This document shows, piece after piece, positions 35,220 through 44,102 of a stretch of DNA of 64,000 nt. The DNA comes from VXNE01 sp965208745 (lineage in GTDB: Bacteria > Pseudomonadota > Gammaproteobacteria > Pseudomonadales > Azotimanducaceae): assembly GCA_965208745.1 (NCBI GenBank), contig CBDBPN010000004.1, positions 3,410,001 through 3,474,000 on the forward strand, given 5' to 3'. The notes below the pieces were generated by a model. The model saw only the letters and a program-made list of their open reading frames with translations. It did not search any database and was not told the origin of the DNA. The position numbers were made by a program, and so were the translations under genes. Position 1 is the stretch's first letter, and the number at the start of each line of letters is the position of its first letter.

Positions 35220-36587
35220 CTACTCCGGGACGATCCAGACGTCCTTGCCGCGGCGTTCGCCGGGACCGCCCGTGCTCGCGGGCACGTCGCGGCACAGCGC
35301 ACCCGGGACGACCCGGGTGCTGCGCCCCTGCAGGACGAAACAGCGCAGGGCGACAGCGCGCTGGCGCAGCCGGCCGTCCACGAGGCAGGGCGCGCTCGTG
35401 ACCGGCGGCGCGCGCCGGGCGACGAATCCGTCCGGGGCGGCGCGCAGGCGTGCGGCGCAGGCGGCGCGTTCGGCCGCGGAGAGCCCGGGACCGACCAGCA
35501 CGTCGTGGCTGCCCCGCTGTTCGATGGTCAACTCCCCGAGGTGGTCGAGCGCGTACTCCAGCTCGTCCGGGCGCACGCATGCCCAGGTCTCGACGCCGGG
35601 AAGCAGCGGCTCCTCCGCGAGGTAGTAGCGGATCGCGTCCGCGACGAAAGGGAATACGGCCGGGTCGTCGGCCACGCCCGACCCGGGCGCGTTCAGGACC
35701 GCGACGCTCCCGAGCCGGCAGGCATGCAACAGGCCCGGCACGCCCAGGACCGAGTCGGGACGAAACGCGAGCGGGTCGAGGAAGTCGTCGTCCACCTGGC
35801 GGTACAGGACATGGACGCGCCGCGACCCGCGTGCGCCGCGCAGGTGCACCTGGCCGTCTTCGACGAACAGGTCCGGTCCCGCGACGAGTTCCATCCCGGC
35901 TGCCTCGGCCAGGAGGGCGTGTTCCGCGAAGGCCGCGTTGTAATGCCCCGGCGTCAGCAAGGCGACGCGGGGGTCGGCGTCCCGGGGGGCGATTTCGCGC
36001 AGGGTCTCGAACAGCGCCGACGCGTAGGGCGGCGTGTCCCGCGCCGCGCAGGCGCCCCGGACCCGACGGAGCCGCTCCTCGACGACGCGGCCGATGGTGA
36101 CCAAAAGGGCGCCGCCGGCGGGGCAGCGCACGTTGTCGCGCAGGACGCGAAAGCCCCCGGGCGTACGCGCGAGGTCGATGCGGCATACCGCCGCGGGTAC
36201 GTCCTGCGGCCGGACGGCGCCGCGCATCTCCACGCGGAACTGGGGACTCCCGCGCACCACAGCGGCCGGAACGACGCCGTCCCGCACGATCGCCGCGTCG
36301 CCGTAGAGGTCGGCGAGCAGGAGGTTCAGCGCCTTGACGCGTTGCCGGAGCCCCGCTTCCAGAACGCGCCACTCGGACTCCGGCAGGAGCAGCGGGACGC
36401 CGTCCGGGGCCGGCTCGCCCCGCTCGCCGGCCGCGGGGGCGGGCGTGATGGGGACGGCGTCCCACTGGCGCAACGCTCGAGCGAGGGGCCGCCAATGCGT
36501 GCGAAGTTCGCCGGCCGGGGTGAATGCCTCGTCCGGGATCGCGGGGTCGAAGTCGTATGCGTGAAGATCCAAACCGCAGATCCGCAA
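35220..36587 (-). CDS. Circularly permuted ATP-grasp type 2 protein
   Basis: ATP-grasp ligase-like protein with permuted order, 455 residues, expected to form a peptide or amide bond. Marks include LRTHWRPLARAL, ESEWRVLEAGLRQRVKALNLLLADLYGD (about 70-97), FRVLRDNVRCPAGG, LTPGHYNAAFAEHALLAEAAGMELV, VDDDFLDPLAFRPDS and VLNAPGSGVADDPAVFPFV. Iyer and Aravind described fixed operons of this protein with an alpha-E protein and a transglutaminase; here the alpha-E gene (DUF403) is absent from the 18-bp gap. Product of the pathway is unknown; a small peptide or peptide tag has been proposed for the family. Confidence 0.9.
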   Translation of the reverse strand: MRICGLDLHAYDFDPAIPDEAFTPAGELRTHWRPLARALRQWDAVPITPAPAAGERGEPAPDGVPLLLPESEWRVLEAGLRQRVKALNLLLADLYGDAAIVRDGVVPAAVVRGSPQFRVEMRGAVRPQDVPAAVCRIDLARTPGGFRVLRDNVRCPAGGALLVTIGRVVEERLRRVRGACAARDTPPYASALFETLREIAPRDADPRVALLTPGHYNAAFAEHALLAEAAGMELVAGPDLFVEDGQVHLRGARGSRRVHVLYRQVDDDFLDPLAFRPDSVLGVPGLLHACRLGSVAVLNAPGSGVADDPAVFPFVADAIRYYLAEEPLLPGVETWACVRPDELEYALDHLGELTIEQRGSHDVLVGPGLSAAERAACAARLRAAPDGFVARRAPPVTSAPCLVDGRLRQRAVALRCFVLQGRSTRVVPGALCRDVPASTGGPGERRGKDVWIVPE

Positions 36588-36805
36588 CGGCGCTGCTGCG
36601 GAGCGGATTATAGGGAGGCGCGCCGCCCCGACATCCCGTCGCGCACCTGCGGCTGCTTCCCGGCAGAGGCGGCAGAGGTGCGCCTGCCCCTGCTTGACAC
36701 CCCCCTTGTGTCCCGGCCATGCTGCCGGGCGACCGGCCGGCGTCCCGCGCGGCGCGGAGTGCGGAGAACCGATGCCGGGGGCCGGCCCCCACGGTGGAGC
36801 GGGCG

Positions 36806-37966
36806 ATGGGCGACAGGACGCGCAAGATACTGGTCGTCGACGACGAACCGGACCTCGAACGGCTGATGCGGCAACGCATGCGCCGGGAGGTGCGTGATGG
36901 GCGCTACGAATTCTCCTTTGCCCACGACGGCTTCGAGGCCCTCGAGCGGCTCCATGAAGACCGCGAGATCGAGATGGTCCTGTCCGACATCAACATGCCG
37001 GGCATGGACGGGCTGACGCTGCTCGACCAGATCCCGAAGGTCGACCCGAACATCCGCGCCGTCATCGTCTCGGCCTACGGCGACATGCAGAACATCCGCA
37101 CGGCCATGAACCGGGGCGCGTTCGACTTCGTCACCAAGCCCATCGACTTCAACGACCTCAAGGTCACCATCGACAAGACGCTGAGCCACCTGCAGTTGCT
37201 GCGCGAAGCGCTCGAGACGCGGGATCGGCTCGTGGCGCTCCAGAACGAACTCGACGTCGCGAGCCGCATGCAGCAGTCGATCCTGCCCACGGTCTTTCCG
37301 AAGATGCCGGGCTACCAGGTGTTCGGCCAGATGGAGGCGGCCCGCGAGGTCGGGGGAGACTTCTTCGACGTCATCAACCTCGAGGGCGGAAGGATCGGCC
37401 TGACGATCGCCGACGTCTCCGGCAAGGGCGTGCCGGCGGCGCTCTTCATGATGTCGAGCCGTACGCTGATGAAGGGCTCGGCGATCGGGTTGCCCGATCC
37501 GGCGGACGTCGTCGAGGAGGTCAACGGACTGCTCGAAGCGGACAATGAGGCGGCCATGTTCGTCACGCTGTTCTACGCGGTACTCGATCCCGAGAGCGGC
37601 ACCCTGCAGTACGCCAACGGCGGTCACAACCCGCCGCTGATCGTGCACCCGGGCGGGTCTTCGGCCCTGCTGCCGACCACCGGCGGCGTGGCGCTCGGGG
37701 TGATGCCGGGGTTCTCCTACCGCCAGAGCGAGACAACGCTCGCGCCTGGGGACATCGCCGTCCTCTACACCGATGGCGTCACGGAAGCCATGAACGCGAA
37801 GGACGAGGAGTTCGGCGTCGAGCGGCTGCAGGCCGTGTTCGAGGAGCGACAGCCGGAGAGCGCGCGCGCGGTCAGCGAGGCGATCTTCGACGCCGTGCAC
37901 GAGTTCGCCGGCAGCACCCCGCAGTCGGACGACATCACGTGCCTGATCGTGATGCGGGAGGCCTGA
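36806..37966 (+). CDS. Response regulator with PP2C (SpoIIE/RsbU-like) phosphatase domain
   Basis: Two-domain protein of 386 residues. Receiver domain (about 5-125): acidic pocket Asp12-Asp13, phospho-acceptor Asp61 in LSDINMPGMDG, Lys in FVTKPIDF. A coiled-coil linker (LQLLREALETRDRLVALQNELDVASRMQQ) joins the PP2C phosphatase (about 175-385) with REVGGDFFDV, IADVSGKGVPAALFM, YANGGHNPP and YTDGVTEAMN. Such proteins dephosphorylate anti-anti-sigma or STAS partners in a partner-switching pathway. ATG 36806 follows GGTGGAGCGG. The next gene, 1 bp on, is an RsbW-like kinase. No STAS protein or sigma factor lies in the window. Confidence 0.92.
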   Translation: MGDRTRKILVVDDEPDLERLMRQRMRREVRDGRYEFSFAHDGFEALERLHEDREIEMVLSDINMPGMDGLTLLDQIPKVDPNIRAVIVSAYGDMQNIRTAMNRGAFDFVTKPIDFNDLKVTIDKTLSHLQLLREALETRDRLVALQNELDVASRMQQSILPTVFPKMPGYQVFGQMEAAREVGGDFFDVINLEGGRIGLTIADVSGKGVPAALFMMSSRTLMKGSAIGLPDPADVVEEVNGLLEADNEAAMFVTLFYAVLDPESGTLQYANGGHNPPLIVHPGGSSALLPTTGGVALGVMPGFSYRQSETTLAPGDIAVLYTDGVTEAMNAKDEEFGVERLQAVFEERQPESARAVSEAIFDAVHEFAGSTPQSDDITCLIVMREA

Positions 37967-37967
37967 C

Positions 37968-38390
37968 GTGAGCGCGAATCTCTCGCTGAAGGTCGCCACG
38001 AACGTCGAAGACCTGCGGCGGGCGCAGGACGAGATCGAAGCGTTCTGCAACGCGCAGGCGTGGCCGGCGGATGTCGTGTTCCAGATCGGCCTGGTCGTCG
38101 AGGAACTCGGGATCAACGTCGTCAATTACGCCTACGAGGACGGCGCCGAGCACGAGTTCTCGATCTCGGTCACGTCGGACGACGGGTCGCTCACCCTCGA
38201 GATCGTGGACGGCGGCCAGGCATTCGATCCGCTCGAGGACGCGCCGGAACCGGATCTCGACGCGTCGCTGGAGGACCGGCCCATCGGCGGGCTCGGGGTC
38301 TATCTCGTGCGCACGATCATGGACGAGTTGAGCTACCGGCGGGAGGACGGCCGCAACCGGCTGACCGCGATCAAGCGGAGACCGGAGTGA
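37968..38390 (+). CDS. Anti-sigma regulatory factor-like serine kinase (RsbW/SpoIIAB HATPase)
   Basis: A 140-residue GHKL ATPase, GTG start one base after the preceding stop. The N box is VFQIGLVVEELGINVVNYAYE (about 41-60), the G1 region VDGGQAFDPL (about 80-89) and the G2 motif GGLGVYLVRTIMDELSY (about 108-124). In known systems such proteins phosphorylate a STAS antagonist and bind a sigma factor or effector. Its stop overlaps the next start (GTGA). With the receiver-PP2C protein it forms the two enzymatic halves of a partner switch. Confidence 0.88.
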   Translation: MSANLSLKVATNVEDLRRAQDEIEAFCNAQAWPADVVFQIGLVVEELGINVVNYAYEDGAEHEFSISVTSDDGSLTLEIVDGGQAFDPLEDAPEPDLDASLEDRPIGGLGVYLVRTIMDELSYRREDGRNRLTAIKRRPE

Positions 38391-39598
38391 TCGCCGGGGT
38401 CCGGCGGCTCTGCGCGCTGGGTCTGTCCGTCGTCGTCTGGGGAGGAGCGCTGGCGGAGTCGGGAGTCACCGACGACCGCATCCTGTTCGGCCAGTCCGCG
38501 GCGTTCAGCGGGCCCGCGCAGGAACTCGGCACCAACATGCGGCTCGGCATCGACGCGGCGTTCGCCGAGGCCAACGCGCGGGGCGGCGTGCACGGACGGC
38601 GCCTCACGCTGTCCGCCCTCGACGACGCGTACGAGCCGGAAGGGGCCATCGCCAACACCCGGCGGCTCATCGAAGAGGGGGTGTTCGCGCTGATCGGGGC
38701 GGTGGGCACGCCGACCTCGTTGGTCGCGGTGCCGATCGCCGCCGAAGCGGGCGTGCCCTACGTCGCACCCTTCACCGGCGCGGCGTTCCTGCGCGATCCG
38801 CGCTGGGGCAACGTGATCAACCTGCGGGCGTCCTACGGCCAGGAGACGGAGGCCATGGTGGCCCGCCTGATCGCGGACCGAGGCATCGAGCGGATCGCCG
38901 TCATGTACCAGGACGATTCGTTTGGCCGGGCAGGCTACACGGGCGTCGTGAGGGCGCTCGAGACACGGGACATGGCGCCGGTCGCCACAGGCGTCTATCC
39001 GCGCAACACCACCGCGGTGAAGACCGGACTGCTGGACCTGCGCGCGGGCGACCCGGAGGCCGTCATCGTGGTGGGCGCCTACGAACCCGTCGCGGCGCTC
39101 ATCGCGTGGGCCAGGCACACGGGTTTCGACCCGGTGTTCGTCACGATCTCGTTCGTGGGTAGCAACGCGCTGGCCCGGGAACTCGGCGAATACGGCCACG
39201 GCGTGTACGTCACGCAGGTGGTCCCGTTCCCCAGCGGCGCAAACCCGCCCGTTGTTCGGTCCTACGCCCGCGCGCTGGCGACCGGGGCCCCTGACGCGGC
39301 GCCCGGCTTCGTGTCGCTGGAAGGCTATCTGGCAGGCCGCCTCGCCCTGGTCGCGCTCGAGCGCTGCGGACGCGAGGTCGACCGGGCGTGCTTCCTGCGG
39401 GTCCTGCGCGAGGCGTCCCGGGTCGATCTCGACGGCTTCGAGCTGCGCTACAGCGACACGGACAACGGGGGTTCCAGCGCCGTGTACCTCACCATGATCG
39501 GGTCCGACGGGCGGTACCGCGCCGTGGAGAGTCTGGCGGAACGCATCGGCTGGCGGCGGCCCGCGGGCCGAGCCGTCCGCACCGGCGTCGGGCGGTGA
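38387..39598 (+). CDS. Periplasmic binding protein, branched-chain amino acid (Leu/Ile/Val) type
   Basis: Receptor-family ligand-binding protein (403 residues) of the ABC transporter type I fold, with a signal peptide (RRLCALGLSVVVWGGALAES). Motifs: ILFGQSAAFSGPAQELG, RLIEEGVFALIGAVGTPTS, YVAPFTGAAFLRDP, RIAVMYQDDSFGRAGYTG, SLEGYLAGRLALVAL. GTG start at 38387 overlaps the previous stop by 4 bp and its stop overlaps the start of a sensor kinase, while no ABC permease or ATPase genes are near. This suggests it serves as the periplasmic sensor for the kinase rather than for uptake, as known for some 'orphan' binding proteins; inference. Confidence 0.88.
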   Translation: MIAGVRRLCALGLSVVVWGGALAESGVTDDRILFGQSAAFSGPAQELGTNMRLGIDAAFAEANARGGVHGRRLTLSALDDAYEPEGAIANTRRLIEEGVFALIGAVGTPTSLVAVPIAAEAGVPYVAPFTGAAFLRDPRWGNVINLRASYGQETEAMVARLIADRGIERIAVMYQDDSFGRAGYTGVVRALETRDMAPVATGVYPRNTTAVKTGLLDLRAGDPEAVIVVGAYEPVAALIAWARHTGFDPVFVTISFVGSNALARELGEYGHGVYVTQVVPFPSGANPPVVRSYARALATGAPDAAPGFVSLEGYLAGRLALVALERCGREVDRACFLRVLREASRVDLDGFELRYSDTDNGGSSAVYLTMIGSDGRYRAVESLAERIGWRRPAGRAVRTGVGR

Positions 39599-41880
39599 CG
39601 GACACGGGCGAACGACCGTCGGCATCGGGGGTTTCCACGGAGTCCTCGGCGATGTCCGACCTGCCCGCGTCCGCAGATGCGTCGGCGCCGGAGCCGGAGG
39701 CCGCGCGGGGGCTGCGGGCACGCCTGCAACGCCTCGCGGCGAGCCGGCACCGCATCTCGGTACAGCTCTACGCCGGCATCGGCGTCGCCGTGTCGTTCAC
39801 GTTGATCGCGAGCCTGGTGGCCCTGTGGTCGTTCAACCGCCTGAGCGACGCCCAGGACCGCGTGAACCGGCGCAGCGTTCCGGGGATGGCGGCGGCGTTC
39901 GGCGTGGCCCGGCAGGGCGCGGCGCTCGTGGCGGCGGCGCCGAGGCTGACGGCGGCGAGTCGCGCGGAGTTCGGGGGCGTCGCGGGCGAACTCGACCGGG
40001 AAGAGGCCGTGTTCCAGGAGCGGCTGTCCGAGTTGATGCGCCAGGGGGAGCAGCATGTCGGAGTGCGCGCGCGCGCCGACGCGCTGATCGCCAACGTCGA
40101 GGCGCTCGAGGGCGCGGTTTCCCAAGGTTTCGACCTGGCCGACCGCGGGGCGGAGGTGCGCGCGGAACTCAACGACCTGCAGGCGCGGCTGACGGACGTC
40201 CTGGTTCCCATCATCGACGATCAACTGTTCTACGCGGTGACCGGATACCGGACGCTGGGAGCGCCGGCGCGGCCGCGGGAGGCGCGGTTCGTCGAGGATG
40301 AGTTCGGCCTGTACCGGCGCCTGGCGGGGCTCCACACGGAATCCAACGTGGCCGCGCAGCTCCTCACGAACATCTTCAACCTGCCGGACCGGGCGCTGCT
40401 GGAGGCCATGCGGGACCGGTTCCAGGCGAGCGCCGGGAGCATGGAGCGCCATCTGTCCGCGCTCGGGAACCTCGACGCCCGGGAACGACTCGCGCCGATG
40501 GTCGCGCGCCTGACGGAGCTCGGGATCGGCGGTGGCGGAGGGTTCGAACTGCGCACTGCGGAACTGGAGGGGTTGGAGCGGCAGGAACGTCTGCTGGCGG
40601 AGAACCGGGCGCTCGCCAACGACCTGGCGCTCGAGGTGGAGGGTCTCGTGAGCGAGGCGCGCGAGAGTGCGGGCGCCGCCACCCAGGCCTCGGCGGACGC
40701 CATCCTCACCGGCCAGAACCTGCTGCTCGCGCTCAACGGGATCAGCATCGTGGGCGCGATCCTGATCGCGTGGCTGTTCGTCGGGCGCGTGCTGCTGCGC
40801 CGCCTGGACCGTCTGTCCGCGCGCATGCGCGCGATGGCGGGTGGGGACCTCGAGGCCACGGTCGACATCGTTGGACGCGACGAGGTGGCGGACATGGCGG
40901 CGGCGCTCGAGGTGTTCCGCCGCCACGCGCTCGAAGTGCAGCGGCTCAACCTGGTCGAGCGGCTCGCCGAGGAACTGCGCGAGAAGAACGACACGCTGGA
41001 GCAGACGCTGGAGGAACTGAGCCGCGCCCAGGACCAGATCGTCATGCGCGAGAAGCTCGCGGCGCTCGGCGAGCTGACCGCGGGGGTGGCGCACGAGATC
41101 AAGAACCCGCTGAACTTCGTGAAGAACTTCTCGGAGGCGTCCGAGGAACTCCTCGAGGAACTCATCGAGACGCTCGAGGAGGCGGGGGACGCGCTGACCG
41201 AAGACCAGCGCGAACTGGTCGCCGAACTCGGCGAGGACCTGACGGAGAACCTCAAGCTCATCCGGGGACACGGGGACCGCGCGGACCGGATCGTGCGGGA
41301 CATGCTGCGCATGCAGCGGACGGACACCCACCGCCAGCCCACGGACATCAACGAGCTCATCGACGACCACGTGCGGCTGGCTTTCCACAGCGCGCGCGCC
41401 AACGACTCGGACTTCCGGCTGGACATCCGGCAGGATTTCGATCCCGGGATGGGCACGCTCGACGTGGCATCCCAGGACCTCGGCCGCGTCATCCTCAACC
41501 TGGTCGGCAACGCCTGCTACGCCACCCACGAGCGGCGCCTCGCCGAGGAGGCCGAAGGACGCTCCTTCGAGCCGACGCTCCACATCGTCAGCCGACGGCT
41601 CGAAGACCGGGCGGAAATCCGCGTACGCGACAACGGCACGGGTATGCCCAAGGGGGTCGCGGACAAGATCTTCAACCCCTTCTTCACGACCAAGCCCACG
41701 GACCAGGGCACGGGACTGGGCCTGTCGCTCTCGAACGACGTGGTCCGCGAGCACGGCGGCTCGATCCGTGTCGAGTCCGAACAGGGCAGCTTCACCGAGA
41801 TGATCGTCGAGCTCCCGACGGAGGCGGCCGCCGCGGCGCCCGTCGAGGAGGACGTGCCCGGCGAGATGTCCGAGGGATAG
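39595..41880 (+). CDS. Membrane sensor histidine kinase
   Basis: Sensor kinase of 761 residues. TM1 about 56-80 (LYAGIGVAVSFTLIASLVALW) and TM2 about 375-400 (ALNGISIVGAILIAWLFVG) enclose a helical periplasmic domain; a HAMP domain (RLDRLSARMRAMAGGDLEATVDI) and a coiled coil (LREKNDTLEQTLEELSRAQDQIV) lead to HisKA with phospho-acceptor His500 in GVAHEIKNPLNFV and a HATPase with NLVGNACYA, DNGTGMP and TGLGLSLSNDVV. GTG at 39595 (GTGA overlap with the binding-protein stop) is chosen for coupling; ATG 39652 is the alternative. Likely phosphorylates the receiver-PP2C protein encoded three genes upstream. Confidence 0.9.
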   Translation: MTDTGERPSASGVSTESSAMSDLPASADASAPEPEAARGLRARLQRLAASRHRISVQLYAGIGVAVSFTLIASLVALWSFNRLSDAQDRVNRRSVPGMAAAFGVARQGAALVAAAPRLTAASRAEFGGVAGELDREEAVFQERLSELMRQGEQHVGVRARADALIANVEALEGAVSQGFDLADRGAEVRAELNDLQARLTDVLVPIIDDQLFYAVTGYRTLGAPARPREARFVEDEFGLYRRLAGLHTESNVAAQLLTNIFNLPDRALLEAMRDRFQASAGSMERHLSALGNLDARERLAPMVARLTELGIGGGGGFELRTAELEGLERQERLLAENRALANDLALEVEGLVSEARESAGAATQASADAILTGQNLLLALNGISIVGAILIAWLFVGRVLLRRLDRLSARMRAMAGGDLEATVDIVGRDEVADMAAALEVFRRHALEVQRLNLVERLAEELREKNDTLEQTLEELSRAQDQIVMREKLAALGELTAGVAHEIKNPLNFVKNFSEASEELLEELIETLEEAGDALTEDQRELVAELGEDLTENLKLIRGHGDRADRIVRDMLRMQRTDTHRQPTDINELIDDHVRLAFHSARANDSDFRLDIRQDFDPGMGTLDVASQDLGRVILNLVGNACYATHERRLAEEAEGRSFEPTLHIVSRRLEDRAEIRVRDNGTGMPKGVADKIFNPFFTTKPTDQGTGLGLSLSNDVVREHGGSIRVESEQGSFTEMIVELPTEAAAAAPVEEDVPGEMSEG

Positions 41881-41907
41881 GCCACGCCCACGGGGGTTGG
41901 CGAAGCC

Positions 41908-42471
41908 GTGTATCGCGTGCTCCTGATCAGACATTGCGAGAGCGTCGGGCAGCAACCCGAGGCCGCGTTGACCGAAGCCGGGATGCGCGCGGCGGAGACG
42001 CTCGCGGGGTTCCTGGCCCGTTACCCCGTCGACCGGATCGCCACCAGCCCCTACGAGCGCGCACGGCAGACCATTGCGCCGTTTGCCGCGGCGGCGGGGT
42101 TGCCCGTGCATGCGGACGACCGGCTGGCGGAGCAGCGGCTGGCGGCGGGCCCGGTGGAGCACTGGCGCGACGCGGTGCGCACGTCGTTCGCCGATCCGGA
42201 TTTCCGGTTGCCGGGCGGCGAGTCCGGGCGCGACGTACTGAACCGCGGCTGGCCGGCCCTGGAGGAACTGCTCAAGGGCGGCCACCGGCTTCCGGTCGCC
42301 GTCACGCACGGGAAGTTCCTCAGCGTGATTCTGAACTCACTCGACTCCGACTTTGGCTATGACCAGTGGCAGGCGCTCTCGAATCCGGACGTGTTCGCGC
42401 TGGTCGACAGGGCCGGCGGGGGCCTTTTCCCTGAACGAATCTGGCCGGGTGGCAAGGCGGCTGCGAGTTGA
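41908..42471 (+). CDS. Histidine phosphatase family protein (phosphoglycerate mutase fold)
   Basis: A 187-residue histidine phosphatase. The phospho-histidine motif reads LLIRHCES (residues 5-12; His9), with Cys in place of the usual Gly of RHG, then YPVDRIATSPYERARQT (second Arg, about 40-56), a Glu in RLAEQRL and His in VAVTHGKF (about 135). Similar to SixA or GpmB-like small phosphatases. Start is GTG at 41908, 27 bp after the kinase stop. Its place at the end of a His-kinase operon makes a SixA-like role on a phospho-His protein conceivable. Confidence 0.83.
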   Translation: MYRVLLIRHCESVGQQPEAALTEAGMRAAETLAGFLARYPVDRIATSPYERARQTIAPFAAAAGLPVHADDRLAEQRLAAGPVEHWRDAVRTSFADPDFRLPGGESGRDVLNRGWPALEELLKGGHRLPVAVTHGKFLSVILNSLDSDFGYDQWQALSNPDVFALVDRAGGGLFPERIWPGGKAAAS

Positions 42472-42543
42472 CAGGGACTTGAGCGACATGGCATCAGGAA
42501 CGACGTTCGCGGCTGCACGCGGCGTCTGACCAGGAGGGACTGG

Positions 42544-44091
42544 ATGAACAGGAAACGGACCGCGCGGCTGTCGGCGTTGACCGCGGGGGTGTTCCTCGGG
42601 GCTTGCAGTCCCGGCGGCGAAGGCGAGGCAGGTCCCGAGGCGACGCCGGAAACGGCCCCGTCGGCGGAGCGGCCCAACGTCGTCCTGATCGTGGCCGACG
42701 ACCTCGGCTACGGCGACGTTGGCGCCTACGGCGGCGAGACCATCGCCACGCCCCACCTCGACGCCCTCGCCGGCGCGGGCGTGCGCCTCACCGACGGGCA
42801 CGTGTCCGCGGCGGTCTGCAGTCCGAGCCGGGCGGGCCTGATGACCGGCCGTTACCAGAGCCGGTTCGGCTACGAGTACAACCCGAGCTTCAACTTCGAG
42901 AGTGGCCCCGAGGCGGGGCTCGGCCTGCCCGTGACCGAGACGACGCTCGCCGACGCGCTGCGGGGAGCGGGCTACGCGACGGGGCTCGTCGGCAAGTGGC
43001 ACCTCGGGATCCACGACCGGTACCACCCGCTGAACCGCGGCTTCGACGAGTTCTACGGGGTCTTCGGCGGCGGTACGAGCTACATCGACTCGCGCCTGCC
43101 CGGCACGCACTCGTGGCCGGCCGAGGACGCGCCGACCGAACGGGACCCCCATATCGCGCGCTCAATCATCGACGGGCGCGAACCCGTGGACGTGCCCGAG
43201 TACCTCACGGACGTGTTCGCGGCGAAGGCCGTGGACTTCATCGACCGGCACGCCGGTGCGCCGTTCTTCCTGATGCTCTCCCTCACCGCGCCGCACACGC
43301 CGATCCAGGCCACGGACGAGTACGTGGAGCGCAACCTGCACATCGAGGCGGACGGCGCGCGCATCTACGCGGCGATGGTCTCGTCGGTCGACGACACCGT
43401 CGGGGACGTGGTCGGCGCGCTGAGGGCGCACGGTCTCGACGGCAACACGCTCATCTTCTTCATCTCGGACAACGGCTGCATCAACTACATGCCCGACGTG
43501 ATCTGCACGAACGGTCCGCTCTCCGGCGCCAAGCGTTACCAGCTCGAGGGCGGGATCCGCGTGCCGTTCATCGCCACTTGGCCCGACGGGCTGCCGGCCG
43601 GCCGCGTCTACGACGAGCCGGTCATCTCGCTCGACATCTTCGCGACCGCGACCGCCGCCGCCGGACTCCAGCCGCCCGCGGTGGACGGCGTCGACCTGCT
43701 GCCGCATCTCAGGGGCGAAGCGGCCACGCCGCCGCACGAGTTCCTGTTCTGGCGGTCGGCGCCGAACGTCGCGGTCCGTTGGGGAGACTGGAAGCTCTGG
43801 CGCGTCGACCGTTCCGAGCGGGATCTCGACGAGGCGATGAGCGCCGGCGGCCGCCTGCTGCCGATCGTGAACTACCCGGCGACTTCGGAATCCGGGCAGA
43901 CCACGTTGTTGTACGACCTCGCCACGGACATCGGTGAACGCGAGAACCTGGCCGAGGACAATCCGGAGGTCGTCGAGCGCATGGAGGCGGAGTTGGCGAC
44001 CTGGTCGGCCGGTCTCGTGGAACCCATGTGGCCGAGCACCCGGTCCACCCTCGACGCGGTGGACGGCCAGACCATCCAGCTCTACTTCTGA
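42544..44091 (+). CDS. Type I sulfatase, lipoprotein
   Basis: Formylglycine-dependent arylsulfatase/polysaccharide sulfatase of 515 residues. Lipobox LGAC with Cys21 marks a lipoprotein. Metal-binding NVVLIVADDLGYGDVG (45-60); the sulfatase signature CSPSRAGLMTGR starts at Cys92, which must be oxidised to formylglycine (C-x-P-S-R form, by FGE-type or anaerobic maturases). Also FGKWHLG-like LVGKWHLGIH, ISDNGC and later LLPIVNYPATSE. RBS AGGAGGGACTGG is 5 bp before the ATG. The next gene is a second sulfatase, 11 bp on. Probable role: desulfation of algal or host glycans; no maturase is seen in the window. Confidence 0.93.
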   Translation: MNRKRTARLSALTAGVFLGACSPGGEGEAGPEATPETAPSAERPNVVLIVADDLGYGDVGAYGGETIATPHLDALAGAGVRLTDGHVSAAVCSPSRAGLMTGRYQSRFGYEYNPSFNFESGPEAGLGLPVTETTLADALRGAGYATGLVGKWHLGIHDRYHPLNRGFDEFYGVFGGGTSYIDSRLPGTHSWPAEDAPTERDPHIARSIIDGREPVDVPEYLTDVFAAKAVDFIDRHAGAPFFLMLSLTAPHTPIQATDEYVERNLHIEADGARIYAAMVSSVDDTVGDVVGALRAHGLDGNTLIFFISDNGCINYMPDVICTNGPLSGAKRYQLEGGIRVPFIATWPDGLPAGRVYDEPVISLDIFATATAAAGLQPPAVDGVDLLPHLRGEAATPPHEFLFWRSAPNVAVRWGDWKLWRVDRSERDLDEAMSAGGRLLPIVNYPATSESGQTTLLYDLATDIGERENLAEDNPEVVERMEAELATWSAGLVEPMWPSTRSTLDAVDGQTIQLYF

Positions 44092-44102
44092 GGGGAGCGG
44101 CG

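Noticed and set aside
33921..36866. Open frame of 981 codons, plus strand
   Set aside because: Antisense to the transporter, transglutaminase and ATP-grasp genes; composition RGRG/VEV-like typical of a shadow, no family similarity.
39448..42309. Open frame of 953 codons, minus strand
   Set aside because: Antisense shadow of the sensor kinase and histidine phosphatase; no recognised domain.
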